Counted from the stretch's first letter, positions 40,896 through 50,089 are shown. The stretch is DNA of 64,000 nt from Streptomyces sp. NBC_00659 (GCF_036226925.1 NZ_CP109031.1:2976001-3040000); one strand, 5' to 3'. Notes: generated by a model from the letters alone, not told the origin. Numbers and translations are program-made.

Positions 40896-40943
40896 AACGT
40901 ACCGCTTGCAATCATGTTTCAGCAAGATGTCGAAAGAACTTTC
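40896..40943. promoter_or_regulatory. MalR-type operators in the divergent amylase promoter region
   Basis: CTTGC-N12-GCAAG (40905-40926) and GAAAG-AA-CTTTC (40932-40943) are inverted repeats. For the minus-strand amylase TTGCTG (40925-40920) and TACGTT (40901-40896) are spaced by 18 bp, so the operator covers its -35. The promoter for the plus-strand amylase is not clear. Confidence 0.7.
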
Positions 40944-41048
40944 AACTTCCTTATTGACGCGCCCCCTTGGGCGGTCTCACGCTCCACACGGGTCAGTTCC
41001 GCACCCCCGCGGCCGCGCTGACCGATCCGGAGAGGAGCCGCATCCCCG

Positions 41049-43100
41049 ATGGCCTTACGACGAAGAAGGGTTCCCCTGCTGCTCGCGACCGTCGCGCTGA
41101 CGCTCGGCGGACTGGCCGCAGTGCCCGCCCAGCAGGCAGCGGCGGCGACGGACACCGGTGTCCCCAACGGTGACGTGATCGCCAACCTGTGGGAGTGGAA
41201 CTGGAGGTCGGTCGCGTCGGAGTGTACGAACGTGCTCGACCCGGCCGGCTACGGGGCCGTCCAAGTGGCCCCGCCCGCCGAGTCGTTGAAGCAGTCCAGC
41301 TACTACTGGTGGGACGTCTACCAGCCGTACTCGTACAACCTGAACAGCCGTTTCGGCACGGCGGCCGGCTTCAAGGCCATGGTCGACACGTGTCACGCGG
41401 CCGGCATCAAGGTCTACACCGACGCGGTGATCAACCACACCGCCGCCCAGACCGGCACCGGCTACAACGGCACGGTCGTCACCGGCAAGTACGACACCCC
41501 GGACTACGACCCGGCCGACAGCGACGACTGCACCACGACGATCACCGACTGGACCAACCGGTATCAGGTACAGCACTGCGAACTGCTCGGCCTGCCCGAC
41601 CTGGACACCGCCGAGAGCAACGTCCGCTCGAAGATCACCGGTTTCCTCAACGCGCAGATCGACCTGGGCGTCGACGGCTTCCGGATCGACGCGGCCAAGC
41701 ACATCGAGGCCGCCGACATGAGCGCGCTCGTCGCCGGACTGCACACCACGACCTCGGGTTCGGCGCCGTACATCACCCAGGAGGTCTATCCCGGCACCCC
41801 GCCCTCGCTCGACGAGTACTACGGCACCGGCGACGTCCTCGACTTCACCTTCGCCTCGCAGGTCAAGGCACAGTTCCAGGGCGACATCGCCAACCTGTCG
41901 GGTTTCGGCAGCAGTTGGGGGCTGGCCGCCGAGGCGAACTCCACCACCTTCGTCACCAACCACGACACCGAGCGCAACGGCTACTCGCTGAGCTACAAGG
42001 ACGGCGCGACCGCCCTGCTCGCCAACATCTACCAGCTCGCCCGCGGTTACGGCAGGCCGTCGGTGTACTCCGGCTGGACCTTCAGCCAGAGCGACCAGGC
42101 CCCGCCGAACTCGGGCGGCGGCTTCGTCACCGACACGGACTGCGCCTCCGGCTGGTACTGCCTGGACCGTGACACCGCGGTCTCCGGCATGGTCGGCTGG
42201 CACAACGCGGCCGCCGGGTACGCCGTCGCCAACTGGCAGTCCCCCGCGTCCAACGTGATCGGCTTCGGCCGGGGCGGCGCCGGTTTCGTCGCCGTCAACA
42301 ACAGCTCGGCCGCCGACACCCACACGTACACGACCGGTCTCGCGGACGGCACCTACCCGAACGTCATCGACGGCGGCGCCGGCTCGGTCACGGTCACCGG
42401 CGGCAAGGCCTCCCTGAGCGTGCCCGCCAAGGGCGCCGTCGCGTTCTACGACCCGGACTACGTCTGCACGGTCAACTGCGGTGGCGGCGGCACCGATCCG
42501 GGCACCGGCACGGTCACGGCGACCTTCGACGAGTACGCGTCGACCCCCTCCGGCACGGACGTGTACGTCGTCGGTTCGGCCGCCGCGCTGGGCGGCTGGA
42601 ACACGGCGAGCGCGGTGAAGCTGTCCTCGTCCGGCTATCCGGTCTGGAAGACGGACGTCCAGGTCCCGGCGAACAGCGCGATCACGTACAAGTACATCAA
42701 GAAGGATTCCTCGGGGAACGTCACCTGGGAGTCCAACGCCAACCGGACCCTGACCACCGGCACGGCGGCCGTGACGGCGCAGAACTCCTGGAACGTGGCC
42801 GACGCCGCCGCGACGGATCTGACCTTCGGGGTGACCGCGACCACCGTCTACGGCACCAATGTGTACGTCGTCGGCTCGATCCCCGCGCTCGGCTCCTGGA
42901 ACACCGCCGACGCGATCCCGCTGTCCTCGGCGTCGTACCCGTACTGGGGCCGGATGGCGATCGTGCCCAGGTCGACGTCGTTCACGTACAAGTACATCAA
43001 GAAGGACGCGTCGGGCGCGGTGACGTGGGAGTCCGGTGACAACCGTTCCTACACCACGGGCTCGGGCGCCGGGTACGCCGTGAGCGACACTTGGAAGTAG
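41049..43100 (+). CDS. Secreted alpha-amylase with two CBM20 starch-binding modules
   Basis: The 683-aa enzyme has a signal peptide (cleavage near AAAATD, residue 34). The GH13_32 catalytic domain has Asp214 (GVDGFRIDAAKH), Glu245 (ITQEVYPG) and Asp306 (TNHDTERNG), followed by a beta domain ending near residue 475 and a Gly-rich linker. Two CBM20 modules follow, at about 490-580 and 595-683. Both contain VYVVGS, GGWNTA or GSWNTA, and TYKYIKKD, so they look duplicated from one another. It should bind and hydrolyse raw starch. The divergent neighbour is a shorter paralogue. Confidence 0.95.
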   Translation: MALRRRRVPLLLATVALTLGGLAAVPAQQAAAATDTGVPNGDVIANLWEWNWRSVASECTNVLDPAGYGAVQVAPPAESLKQSSYYWWDVYQPYSYNLNSRFGTAAGFKAMVDTCHAAGIKVYTDAVINHTAAQTGTGYNGTVVTGKYDTPDYDPADSDDCTTTITDWTNRYQVQHCELLGLPDLDTAESNVRSKITGFLNAQIDLGVDGFRIDAAKHIEAADMSALVAGLHTTTSGSAPYITQEVYPGTPPSLDEYYGTGDVLDFTFASQVKAQFQGDIANLSGFGSSWGLAAEANSTTFVTNHDTERNGYSLSYKDGATALLANIYQLARGYGRPSVYSGWTFSQSDQAPPNSGGGFVTDTDCASGWYCLDRDTAVSGMVGWHNAAAGYAVANWQSPASNVIGFGRGGAGFVAVNNSSAADTHTYTTGLADGTYPNVIDGGAGSVTVTGGKASLSVPAKGAVAFYDPDYVCTVNCGGGGTDPGTGTVTATFDEYASTPSGTDVYVVGSAAALGGWNTASAVKLSSSGYPVWKTDVQVPANSAITYKYIKKDSSGNVTWESNANRTLTTGTAAVTAQNSWNVADAAATDLTFGVTATTVYGTNVYVVGSIPALGSWNTADAIPLSSASYPYWGRMAIVPRSTSFTYKYIKKDASGAVTWESGDNRSYTTGSGAGYAVSDTWK

Positions 43101-43102
43101 GC

Positions 43103-43162
43103 ACACACACGGAAGCGGTGCTCCGGCCGTCAGGTCCGGAGCACCGCTTTCCGTGCGTGTGT
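43103..43162. terminator. Terminator 1 between convergent amylase and aglA genes
   Basis: GGAAGCGGTGCTCCGG (43111-43126) pairs, with one bulged T, with 43136-43152; the flanking CACACAC and GTGCGTGTGT extend it. Confidence 0.85.
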
Positions 43163-43179
43163 CGACCGCCCGTCGGACG

Positions 43180-43214
43180 AGCGGTGCGCCGGTGGTCAGG
43201 ACCGGAGCACCGCT
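43180..43214. terminator. Terminator 2, near-copy of terminator 1
   Basis: AGCGGTGC (43180-43187) pairs with GCACCGCT (43207-43214), with inner GCCGG/CCGG. The sequence repeats much of terminator 1 (GGACCGGAGCACCGCT against GGTCCGGAGCACCGCT), so the hairpin was probably duplicated. It would end the minus-strand aglA transcript. Confidence 0.75.
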
Positions 43215-43224
43215 CAGGCGTGGG

Positions 43225-44904
43225 TCAGACGGCCCACCACACGGTCGTGTCGGCGGGCAGCTTCGCCTCGCCGTCCTTCGACAGGGTCACCTCGCCGCTG
43301 GAGACGAGCACCCGGCCGTACGCGGGAACGGTCACGGCCTTGTTCCCCGTGTTCGCGGTGCAGACGAAGTCACCGCGCCGGAAGGCGAGAACTCCCTCCG
43401 GTGCGGTCAGCCACGTGACGCCGTCGCCCGCGCCGAGGTCGGCGCGCTCACGCCGGACGGCGAGCGCGTCGCGGTACAGCTCCAGGGTGGAACCGGCCAC
43501 GCCGGTCTGCGCCTCGATGCTCAGCTCGGCCCACTCGGCGGGCTGCGGCAGCCAGCTGCCGCCGTCGCCGAAGCCGTACGAGGAGCCGGCGCGGGTCCAC
43601 GGGATCGGCACCCGGCAGCCGTCGCGGAAGCCGTCCTGTCCGGCGCCCCGGAAGTAGGCCGGGTCCTGACGCACCTCGTCCGGCAGGTCGACGACGTCGG
43701 GCAGGCCGAGCTCCTCGCCCTGGTACACGTAGGCGGAGCCGGGCAGCGCCAGCATCAGCAGGCTCGCCGCGCGGGCCCGGCGCAGCCCGAGCTCCCGGTC
43801 GCCCGCGGTGCGGATCTGGGTGCCGAGGCCGGCCTCGTTGGCGAACCGGGTGGCGTGCCGGGTCACGTCGTGGTTGGACAGCACCCAGGTGGAGGGGGCG
43901 CCGACCGGGCGCATCGCGTCGAGCGTGCGGTCGATCACCGCGCGCAGCTCGGCCGCGTCCCAGTGGGAGCCCAGGTACTGGAAGTTGAACGCCTGGTGCA
44001 GCTCGTCGGGGCGCACGTAGTTCGCGGTGCGCTCGACGGTGGGCGTCCACGCCTCGGCGACGAAGATGCGCTCGCCCGAATACTCGTCGAGGATCGTGCG
44101 CCACTGCCGGTAGATGTCGTGGACGCCGTCCTGGTCGAAGAACGGCGTGACATCGTTGCCCAGCAGTTTCAGCTGTTCGCGGTCGCCGAGGTCCGGCAGG
44201 CCCTCCGCCTTGACCATGCCGTGCGCGACGTCGATGCGGAAGCCGTCGACGCCCATGTCCAGCCAGAACCGCAGGATCGAGCGGAACTCGTCGCCCACGG
44301 CCGGGTGTTCCCAGTTGAAGTCGGGCTGCTCGGGCGCGAAGAGGTGCAGGTACCACTCGCCGGCGGTGCCGTCGGGCTCGGTGACCCGGGTCCAGGCCGG
44401 GCCGCCGAAGATGGACTCCCAGTCGTTGGGGGGCAGTTCGCCGTTCTCGCCCTTGCCGGGACGGAAGTGGTAGCGGTCGCGCAGCGAGGAGCCGGGGCCC
44501 TCGCGCAGCGCGCGCTTGAACCACTCGTGCTGGTCCGAGGAGTGGTTGGGCACGAGGTCGACGATGATGCGCAGCCCCAGACCGTGGGCGTCGCGGATCA
44601 GGGCGTCGGCGTCCAGCAGGTTGCCGAACATGGGGTCGACGGCCCGGTAGTCCGCCACGTCGTAGCCGGCGTCGGCCTGCGGCGAGGCGTAGAAGGGGCT
44701 GAGCCACACGGCGTCCACGCCGAGGTCGCGCAGGTACGGGAGTCGGGAACGTACGCCCTCCAGGTCGCCCATGCCGTCGCCGTTGCTGTCGGCGAAGCTG
44801 CGCGGATAGACCTGGTAGATCACCGCGTCGCGCCACCAGTCGCGATGCGCGGCGACGGTGGCGAGAACGGAGTTCGGGGCCTGGTCGGCGGAGTGCTGGC
44901 TCAT
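43225..44904 (-). CDS. aglA: Cytoplasmic GH13 alpha-glucosidase AglA
   Basis: The 559-aa enzyme has no signal peptide. WWRDAVIYQVYPRSF opens the oligo-1,6/alpha-glucosidase type of GH13, with Asp225 (GVDGFRIDVAHG), Glu284 (VAEAWTP) and Asp346 (LSNHDVTRH). The QPDFNWEHPAV block is typical of maltooligosaccharide alpha-glucosidases. It would hydrolyse imported maltodextrins to glucose. ATG 44904 follows AAGGA. It is downstream of malEFG in the same direction, but two hairpins lie in the 236-bp gap, so it probably has its own promoter. The name follows the equivalent S. coelicolor locus from memory. Confidence 0.92.
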   Translation of the reverse strand: MSQHSADQAPNSVLATVAAHRDWWRDAVIYQVYPRSFADSNGDGMGDLEGVRSRLPYLRDLGVDAVWLSPFYASPQADAGYDVADYRAVDPMFGNLLDADALIRDAHGLGLRIIVDLVPNHSSDQHEWFKRALREGPGSSLRDRYHFRPGKGENGELPPNDWESIFGGPAWTRVTEPDGTAGEWYLHLFAPEQPDFNWEHPAVGDEFRSILRFWLDMGVDGFRIDVAHGMVKAEGLPDLGDREQLKLLGNDVTPFFDQDGVHDIYRQWRTILDEYSGERIFVAEAWTPTVERTANYVRPDELHQAFNFQYLGSHWDAAELRAVIDRTLDAMRPVGAPSTWVLSNHDVTRHATRFANEAGLGTQIRTAGDRELGLRRARAASLLMLALPGSAYVYQGEELGLPDVVDLPDEVRQDPAYFRGAGQDGFRDGCRVPIPWTRAGSSYGFGDGGSWLPQPAEWAELSIEAQTGVAGSTLELYRDALAVRRERADLGAGDGVTWLTAPEGVLAFRRGDFVCTANTGNKAVTVPAYGRVLVSSGEVTLSKDGEAKLPADTTVWWAV

Positions 44905-45040
44905 GGCGTCCTTGATGCGATGAGGGTCCCCGCGTCCGGGCGCTGCCGGGCATGGGGAGGAAATCGGCTGTGGGGGCAGACCCTGCTCGCGCGAGGCCGG
45001 GAGCACGGGGCGGAAGGCTTCGGGGCGGGGGAAGAGATGA

Positions 45041-45084
45041 GGCGGCCGCGGTACCGGCGGGGTCGGATGGGCACCGCGGCCGCC
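45041..45084 (-). terminator. Hairpin downstream of malG (12-bp stem)
   Basis: GGCGGCCGCGGT (45041-45052) pairs perfectly with ACCGCGGCCGCC (45073-45084) around a 20-nt loop. Confidence 0.65.
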
Positions 45085-45085
45085 A

Positions 45086-45108
45086 CCCGCGCGCGACGAG
45101 CGCGCGGG
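45086..45108 (-). terminator. Second hairpin downstream of malG
   Basis: CCCGCGCGC (45086-45094) pairs with GCGCGCGGG (45100-45108), loop GACGA. It is the first structure met after the malG stop on the minus strand. Confidence 0.65.
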
Positions 45109-45140
45109 AGACTGGGGCGTTCTGGGGGTGTCCTGGCGGA

Positions 45141-46049
45141 TCAGCCCTTCGTGCCGCCCGCGGTGAGTCCGGTCACCAGGTTCTTCTGCACGAGGTAGAA
45201 GAAGGCGGAGACGGGTATCGCGACCAGCACGGCGGTGGCCGCCATCAGGTTGCGCTGCGCGTCGTGCTCGCTGACGAAGCTCTGGAGGCCGACGGCGAAG
45301 GTGTACTTCGAGTCGTCCAGCATGAACGTCGAGGCGAAGGCGACCTCACCGAACGCGGTGATGAAGTTGTAGAAGGCCGCCACCGCGAGACCCGGCTTGG
45401 CGAGCGGCAGGATCAGCCGGAAGAAGGTGCCGAAGGGGCTCAGTCCGTCGACCCGGCCGGCCTCGTCGATCTCGAACGGGATGGTGTCGAAGTAGCCCTT
45501 GAGCAGCCAGGCGCTGTAGGGCACCGCCGTCGAGCAGTAGACGAGGATCAGGCCGAAGTAGCTGTCGATGAGCTTCAGGTCCGAGAGGATCTGGTACATC
45601 GGCACGATCAGTACGGCGATCGGGAACATCTGGGTGACCAGCAGGACCCACATGAACTTCTTGTAGCCGGGGAAGCGCATGCGCGAGACGGCGTAGCCGG
45701 TGGTGGCCGCGACCATCACGCCGACGACCGTGGTGCCGAGCGACACGATGAGCGAACTCTTCATCCACTCGAAGAAGTTCGTGTGCTGGAGCACGAAGGT
45801 GTAGTTGTCGAACGTCATCGTGTCCCAGATGCGTCCGGGGTGCAGGTAGTCGTCCTTGTCCGGACCGAGGGACAGGTAGACCAGCCAGGCGATCGGGAAC
45901 AGCGCGACCAGGCTCGCGACGGTCAGGATGCCGTGGGAGACGAGCGAGCCGGTGAGGCTGCGCCGGCCGCGCCCACGGGCCGGGCGGGGCGGCTCGACGG
46001 ACCTGGTGGCCTGGTCGGCCGGAGGCGTCTGAAGTGTGGTGGTACTCAT
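45141..46049 (-). CDS. malG: Maltose/maltodextrin ABC transporter permease MalG
   Basis: The 302-aa protein has six hydrophobic segments and the EAA loop EIDEAGRVDGLSPFGTFFRL (EAA---G type), which docks the ATPase. It forms the channel with MalF. ATG 46049 follows AGGAG; the frame opens 12 codons earlier. It starts 13 bp after malF. No ATPase gene is present in the cluster; in Streptomyces the shared ATPase MsiK is encoded elsewhere. Confidence 0.95.
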   Translation of the reverse strand: MSTTTLQTPPADQATRSVEPPRPARGRGRRSLTGSLVSHGILTVASLVALFPIAWLVYLSLGPDKDDYLHPGRIWDTMTFDNYTFVLQHTNFFEWMKSSLIVSLGTTVVGVMVAATTGYAVSRMRFPGYKKFMWVLLVTQMFPIAVLIVPMYQILSDLKLIDSYFGLILVYCSTAVPYSAWLLKGYFDTIPFEIDEAGRVDGLSPFGTFFRLILPLAKPGLAVAAFYNFITAFGEVAFASTFMLDDSKYTFAVGLQSFVSEHDAQRNLMAATAVLVAIPVSAFFYLVQKNLVTGLTAGGTKG

Positions 46050-46062
46050 GGAGACTCCTGCC

Positions 46063-47067
46063 TCAGATCGCGAGCTGCTGGTCATTGCGGTTCAGCCAGC
46101 GGCGGTAGAAGGAGGTGAAGACGATCAGGATGGCCAGCAGCAGCATGCCGTAGGCCGCCGACTGAGCGAAGTCACGCGGCTGCTGTCCGAAGCCGAGGTA
46201 GTAGGCCCAGGTGACGAGGATCTGCGCGTCCGGTGCCGTGCTGCCGAACAGCAGGAAGATCACGGCGAACTGGTTGAACGTCCAGATGATGCCGAGGAGC
46301 ACGACGGTGGAGCTGACCGACCTGAGACCCGGCAGGGTCACGAAGCGGAACTGCTGCCACTTGTTCGCGCCGTCCATCTCGGCGGCCTCGTACAGCGTCG
46401 CGTCGATGGACTGGAGTCCGCCGAGCAGCGAGACCATCATGAACGGGACACCGCACCAGGTGTTGACCATGATGGCGGCGAAGCGCTGCCAGAAGGTGTC
46501 CTCCAGCCACGCGGGCGCCGGCAGGTGCACCGCGTCGAGCATGGAGTTGATGATGCCGCCGTCGGCGAGCATGAAGCGCCAGCCGAAGACGGTGACGAAG
46601 GTCGGCACGGCCCAGGGCAGGACCAGGATCAGCCGGTAGACCGTACGGCCGCGCAGCTTCTGGTTGAGCAGCAGCGCGAGGCCCAGGCCGACGCAGTAGT
46701 GCAGGGCGACGCAGATGGCGGTCCAGGCGATGGTCCAGATGAAGTGCGACCAGAAGCGGTCGTACGACGTCGGACCCCACAGGATGTCCTTGTAGTTGTC
46801 CAGACCGATGAACTTGTAGGTGGCGTCGATGTGATTGACGCCGATCGTGCGGGCCGAGTTGAGGCTGTTGGCGTCCGTCAGCGTCAGATAGAGGCCCCGT
46901 ACCAGGGGATAGAGCACCAATCCGCCGAGTACGACGACGACCGGGGCGATCATCGCGTACGCGTACCAGTACTTCTGGTACGAGTGCTTGAGACGCTGCA
47001 TCCGGCCGGGACGCGGTGCTCGGTCACCGCGGCGCTTGCCGGTCGCGCGGTCGATGGCGACTGTCAT
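46063..47067 (-). CDS. malF: Maltose/maltodextrin ABC transporter permease MalF
   Basis: The 334-aa permease has a basic N-terminus, then APVVVVLGGLVLYPLVRGLY as first helix, six helices in all, and the EAA loop YEAAEMDGANKWQQFRFVTLP. It pairs with MalG in importing maltodextrins delivered by MalE. It lies 133 bp after malE, a gap that contains a large nested hairpin, and 13 bp before malG. Confidence 0.95.
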   Translation of the reverse strand: MTVAIDRATGKRRGDRAPRPGRMQRLKHSYQKYWYAYAMIAPVVVVLGGLVLYPLVRGLYLTLTDANSLNSARTIGVNHIDATYKFIGLDNYKDILWGPTSYDRFWSHFIWTIAWTAICVALHYCVGLGLALLLNQKLRGRTVYRLILVLPWAVPTFVTVFGWRFMLADGGIINSMLDAVHLPAPAWLEDTFWQRFAAIMVNTWCGVPFMMVSLLGGLQSIDATLYEAAEMDGANKWQQFRFVTLPGLRSVSSTVVLLGIIWTFNQFAVIFLLFGSTAPDAQILVTWAYYLGFGQQPRDFAQSAAYGMLLLAILIVFTSFYRRWLNRNDQQLAI

Positions 47068-47112
47068 GGTTCGACACCTTCTGCAAGATCAGGAGTTGGG
47101 CGCACACAGCCG

Positions 47113-47194
47113 GTGGCCGCCGGTTCCGTTCCCCCGGTTCTCGGGGGTCCCCCGGCCCGACCGAGGTCGGGCCGGGGAAGGATCCGGCGGCCAC
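47113..47194 (-). other. Nested hairpin between malE and malF
   Basis: An inner 12-bp perfect stem (CCCCGGCCCGAC, 47150-47161, with 47166-47177) is enclosed by an outer 11-bp stem (GTGGCCGCCGG, 47113-47123, with 47184-47194). It could partly terminate transcription or protect the malE 3' end so that binding protein exceeds permeases. Confidence 0.7.
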
Positions 47195-47200
47195 ACGGGC

Positions 47201-48478
47201 TCACTTGCTGAAGTCGGGCACGAGCTTGGCGATGGCCAGCTCGACGTTGCTCAGGCCCTTGTCCAGGGACTCCTTGCCACCCGCGATCTTCGGCAGCTCG
47301 GTGTCGAGCGGGCCCCACAGGGAGCCGTACTCGGGCAGCGCCGGGCGCGGCTGGGCGGCGGGGAGGACGCCCTGGTAGCCGGCGATGCCCGGGTTGGCCT
47401 TGACCTCGTCGGTGTAGGCGTCGTCACGCGTGGGCAGCGTGGAGTTCTTCAGCGCGATGGAGGCCTGGGACTTCGCCGAGGTCATGAAGTTGACGAACTT
47501 CAGCGACGCGGCCTGGTGGGCCTTGTCCGAGCCGGCGTAGACCGAGAGGTTGTGACCGCCGGTCGGGGCGCCCGCCTTGCCGCTGGAGCCGGCCGGGACG
47601 GTGGCGATACCGAGGTTCGCCTTGTCCGCGAACGCCGAGCCCTTGTAGAAGTTGGTGATCTCCCACGGGCCCTGGATGATCGAGGCGACCTTGCCGTTGA
47701 CGAAGGCGTCCTGGATGTGGGCGTACGCGTCGGCGGTGGTGTCCGCCTTGTGCAGACCCTTGCCGGAGAACAGACCCTGCCAGGTGCTGAACGCCTTCTT
47801 GGCCTCGGGCGAGTTCACCGTGATCTTCTTGGCAGCGGCGTCGACCGTGTTGGTGCCCTCGCCGTACAGGAAGGACTGCGCGTAGTAGGCCTGGGTCGAG
47901 CCCCAGTAGCCGTCGACGCCGGTCTTCGACTTGATCTTCGCGGCGGCGGCCTTCAGGTCGGCCCAGGTCTTGGGGGCCTCGGTGATGCCGGCCTTCTTGT
48001 ACAGCGCCTTGTTGTAGACGAGCGCGAGGGTGTCGGTGACGAACGGCACGCCGTACGTCTTGCCCTCGTACTTGGCCTGCTCGATCAGACTGGGCTGGAA
48101 CTTCGCCTGGTCCGCGAGGGCCGCCGTGCCGTCGAGCGGCAGGAGGTAGCTCTTCTTCGCGAAGGCCGGGGTCCAGCCGACCTCGGAGCGCAGGACGTCC
48201 GGGGCGCCGGAGGCACCGGCGGCCGTGTCGAACTTGTTCTGCGCCTGGTCGAAGGGCACGTTGACGTACTTGACCTTGATGTTCTTGTTGGCGGCCTCGA
48301 ACTCCTTGGCCAAGGCCTGGTACGTCGGCGCCTCATTGGTGGCGTTGGACGTGTCCCACCACGTGATGGTGACCGGCCCGCTGGCCTTGTCGCTGCTGTC
48401 ACTGCCGCTGCCGCCGCAGGCCGTCGCCGCGAGGGCGAAAGACGCCACCAGCGCACTGGCCGCTATGCCACGCCGCAT
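47201..48478 (-). CDS. malE: Maltose/maltodextrin-binding lipoprotein MalE
   Basis: The 425-aa solute-binding protein has a signal peptide with lipobox ATAC (Cys at residue 21), then the family-1 extracellular binding fold: ITWWDTSNATNE at the start, and TYGVPFVTDTLALVYNKALY and IIQGPWEI later. It captures maltodextrins outside the membrane for MalFG. ATG 48478 follows AAGGAGA. It is the first gene of the minus-strand malEFG unit and is divergent from malR. Confidence 0.96.
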   Translation of the reverse strand: MRRGIAASALVASFALAATACGGSGSDSSDKASGPVTITWWDTSNATNEAPTYQALAKEFEAANKNIKVKYVNVPFDQAQNKFDTAAGASGAPDVLRSEVGWTPAFAKKSYLLPLDGTAALADQAKFQPSLIEQAKYEGKTYGVPFVTDTLALVYNKALYKKAGITEAPKTWADLKAAAAKIKSKTGVDGYWGSTQAYYAQSFLYGEGTNTVDAAAKKITVNSPEAKKAFSTWQGLFSGKGLHKADTTADAYAHIQDAFVNGKVASIIQGPWEITNFYKGSAFADKANLGIATVPAGSSGKAGAPTGGHNLSVYAGSDKAHQAASLKFVNFMTSAKSQASIALKNSTLPTRDDAYTDEVKANPGIAGYQGVLPAAQPRPALPEYGSLWGPLDTELPKIAGGKESLDKGLSNVELAIAKLVPDFSK

Positions 48479-48591
48479 GAGTTCTCCTTGAGGGTGAAAG
48501 CCCGAGTAGGTGGGGAACCGGTCCCGCCCGGTCCCCTTGCCGACTTGCCGACTGCGCCGTTGCGTCCGCCGGGCGACGTGAACGTAACAGC

Positions 48592-48633
48592 GATGTAAGC
48601 GGCGCGAAAGACCTTGCAGCAAAAAAGTGCAAG
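48592..48633 (-). promoter_or_regulatory. malE promoter and MalR-type operator
   Basis: CTTGCA-N9-TGCAAG (48613-48633) is an inverted repeat. Inside it, on the minus strand, TTGCTG (48622-48617) may be the -35, with TTACAT (48598-48593) 18 bp on or TACATC 19 bp on. Confidence 0.7.
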
Positions 48634-48720
48634 ACCTGACGACAGTTACGTGCCCGTGACCTCGCGGCAGCCGTCCCGAAACCCTGCTACCAGGCCGATC
48701 AGCAGACATACGGACGTCTG

Positions 48721-48787
48721 TGCAAGACTCTGCAAGCTCTTGCCACGGGTGGCGCGTACGGGGATCATCGGCCGTCAGCGCCTTGCA
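48721..48787 (+). promoter_or_regulatory. Additional TGCAAG/CTTGCA operators in the malE-malR gap
   Basis: TGCAAG occurs at 48721 and 48731 (one helical turn apart), followed by CTCTTGCC, and CTTGCA recurs at 48782. The stretch TGCAAGACTCTGCAAG closely resembles the pullulanase operator TTGCAAGACTCTTGC. They could mediate malR autoregulation or looping with the malE operator. The remaining intergenic sequence (48634-48946) shows no other gene. Confidence 0.6.
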
Positions 48788-48946
48788 GGAGCCACCCCTT
48801 TCCGCGCGGCGCACGCACGGGACACCGAGCCGACCAGAACACGAGGGAGCGCGATGACGCAGCAGCCCGGAGCGGGCCGATCAACCGCCCGCACACGGCG
48901 TCTGGTTGGTGGGCAGGGTGAGATGCGACCGGTACAGTCCAATCCT

Positions 48947-49981
48947 GTGACCACACGGCTTGCCGACATCGCAGCCCAGGCGGGGGTCAGTGAGGCGACC
49001 GTCAGTCGCGTCCTGAACGGGAAGCCGGGCGTCGCCGCGACCACGCGGCAGTCCGTCCTGGCCGCGCTCGACGTACTGGGCTACGAGCGCCCGGTGCGTC
49101 TGCGGCAGCGCAGCGAGGGCCTGGTGGGCCTCATAACCCCCGAGCTGGAGAACCCGATATTCCCTGCTCTCGCGCAGGTGATCGGGCAGGCCCTGACGCG
49201 CCAGGGCTACACCCCCGTGCTCGCGACCCAGACCCCGGGCGGATCCACCGAGGACGAGCTGACCGAGATGCTGGTCGACCGCGGGGTCGCCGGCATCATC
49301 TTCGTCTCCGGACTGCACGCCGACACCTCGGCCGACATGCAGCGCTACGAGCAGCTTCGGGGACGCGGTGTCCCCTTCGTCCTGGTCGACGGCTTCTCGC
49401 CGAAGGTGCAGGCGCCGTTCATCTCGCCGGACGACCGCGCGGCGATGGCTCTGGCGGTCACCCACCTCGCCTCCCTCGGGCACACCAAGATCGGACTGGC
49501 CCTCGGCCCCAAGCGGTTCGTGCCGGTGCAGCGCAAGATCGAGGGCTTCGTGCGCACGATGCAGGAGCAGCTGAACCTGAGCCCCGCGGACGTCGAGGAG
49601 CGGCTGGTCCAGCACTCTCTGTACACGCTGGAGGGCGGCCAGGCCGCCGCGAGCGCGCTCATGGACCGCGGCTGCACGGCGATCGTCTGCGCCAGCGACA
49701 TGATGGCGCTCGGTGCGATACGGGCGGCACGTCAGCGCGGCCTGGAGGTCCCCACGGACATCTCGGTCGTGGGATTCGACGACTCGCCGCTGATCGCCTT
49801 CACCGACCCGCCGCTCACGACGGTCCGCAAGCCGGTGCCGGCGATGGGCCAGGCCGCGGTGCGCACGCTGCTGGAGGAGATCGGCGGGACGCCCGCGCCG
49901 CACAGCGAATTCGTGTTCATGCCGGAACTCGTGGTGCGCGGTTCGACCGCTTCTGCCCCTGGGGACCGGAATCGTCCCTGA
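48947..49981 (+). CDS. malR: LacI-family maltose regulator MalR
   Basis: The repressor is 344 aa from GTG 48947. TTRLADIAAQAGVSEATVSRVLNGKPG is the LacI helix-turn-helix and hinge start, here given as LADIAAQAGVSEATVSRVLN; the rest is a periplasmic-binding-like domain with VGLITPELENPIFPAL and SVVGFDDSPLIAFTDPPLT. MalR (Reg1) represses mal and amylase genes in Streptomyces. The start is uncertain: TACAGT lies 9 bp before the GTG (leaderless), while an ATG at 48854 has GAGGGAG upstream and would add 31 residues. Confidence 0.93.
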   Translation: MTTRLADIAAQAGVSEATVSRVLNGKPGVAATTRQSVLAALDVLGYERPVRLRQRSEGLVGLITPELENPIFPALAQVIGQALTRQGYTPVLATQTPGGSTEDELTEMLVDRGVAGIIFVSGLHADTSADMQRYEQLRGRGVPFVLVDGFSPKVQAPFISPDDRAAMALAVTHLASLGHTKIGLALGPKRFVPVQRKIEGFVRTMQEQLNLSPADVEERLVQHSLYTLEGGQAAASALMDRGCTAIVCASDMMALGAIRAARQRGLEVPTDISVVGFDDSPLIAFTDPPLTTVRKPVPAMGQAAVRTLLEEIGGTPAPHSEFVFMPELVVRGSTASAPGDRNRP

Positions 49982-50089
49982 GCAGGACGACAAAGGGGGC
50001 GAAGCACTCCCACAGGTGTAGAAAGTGCGGCCAGGACCCGACCGGAGCATCATCGGTGAGGGAAGGCTTTTCTGGCAGACTCTGTGCCT

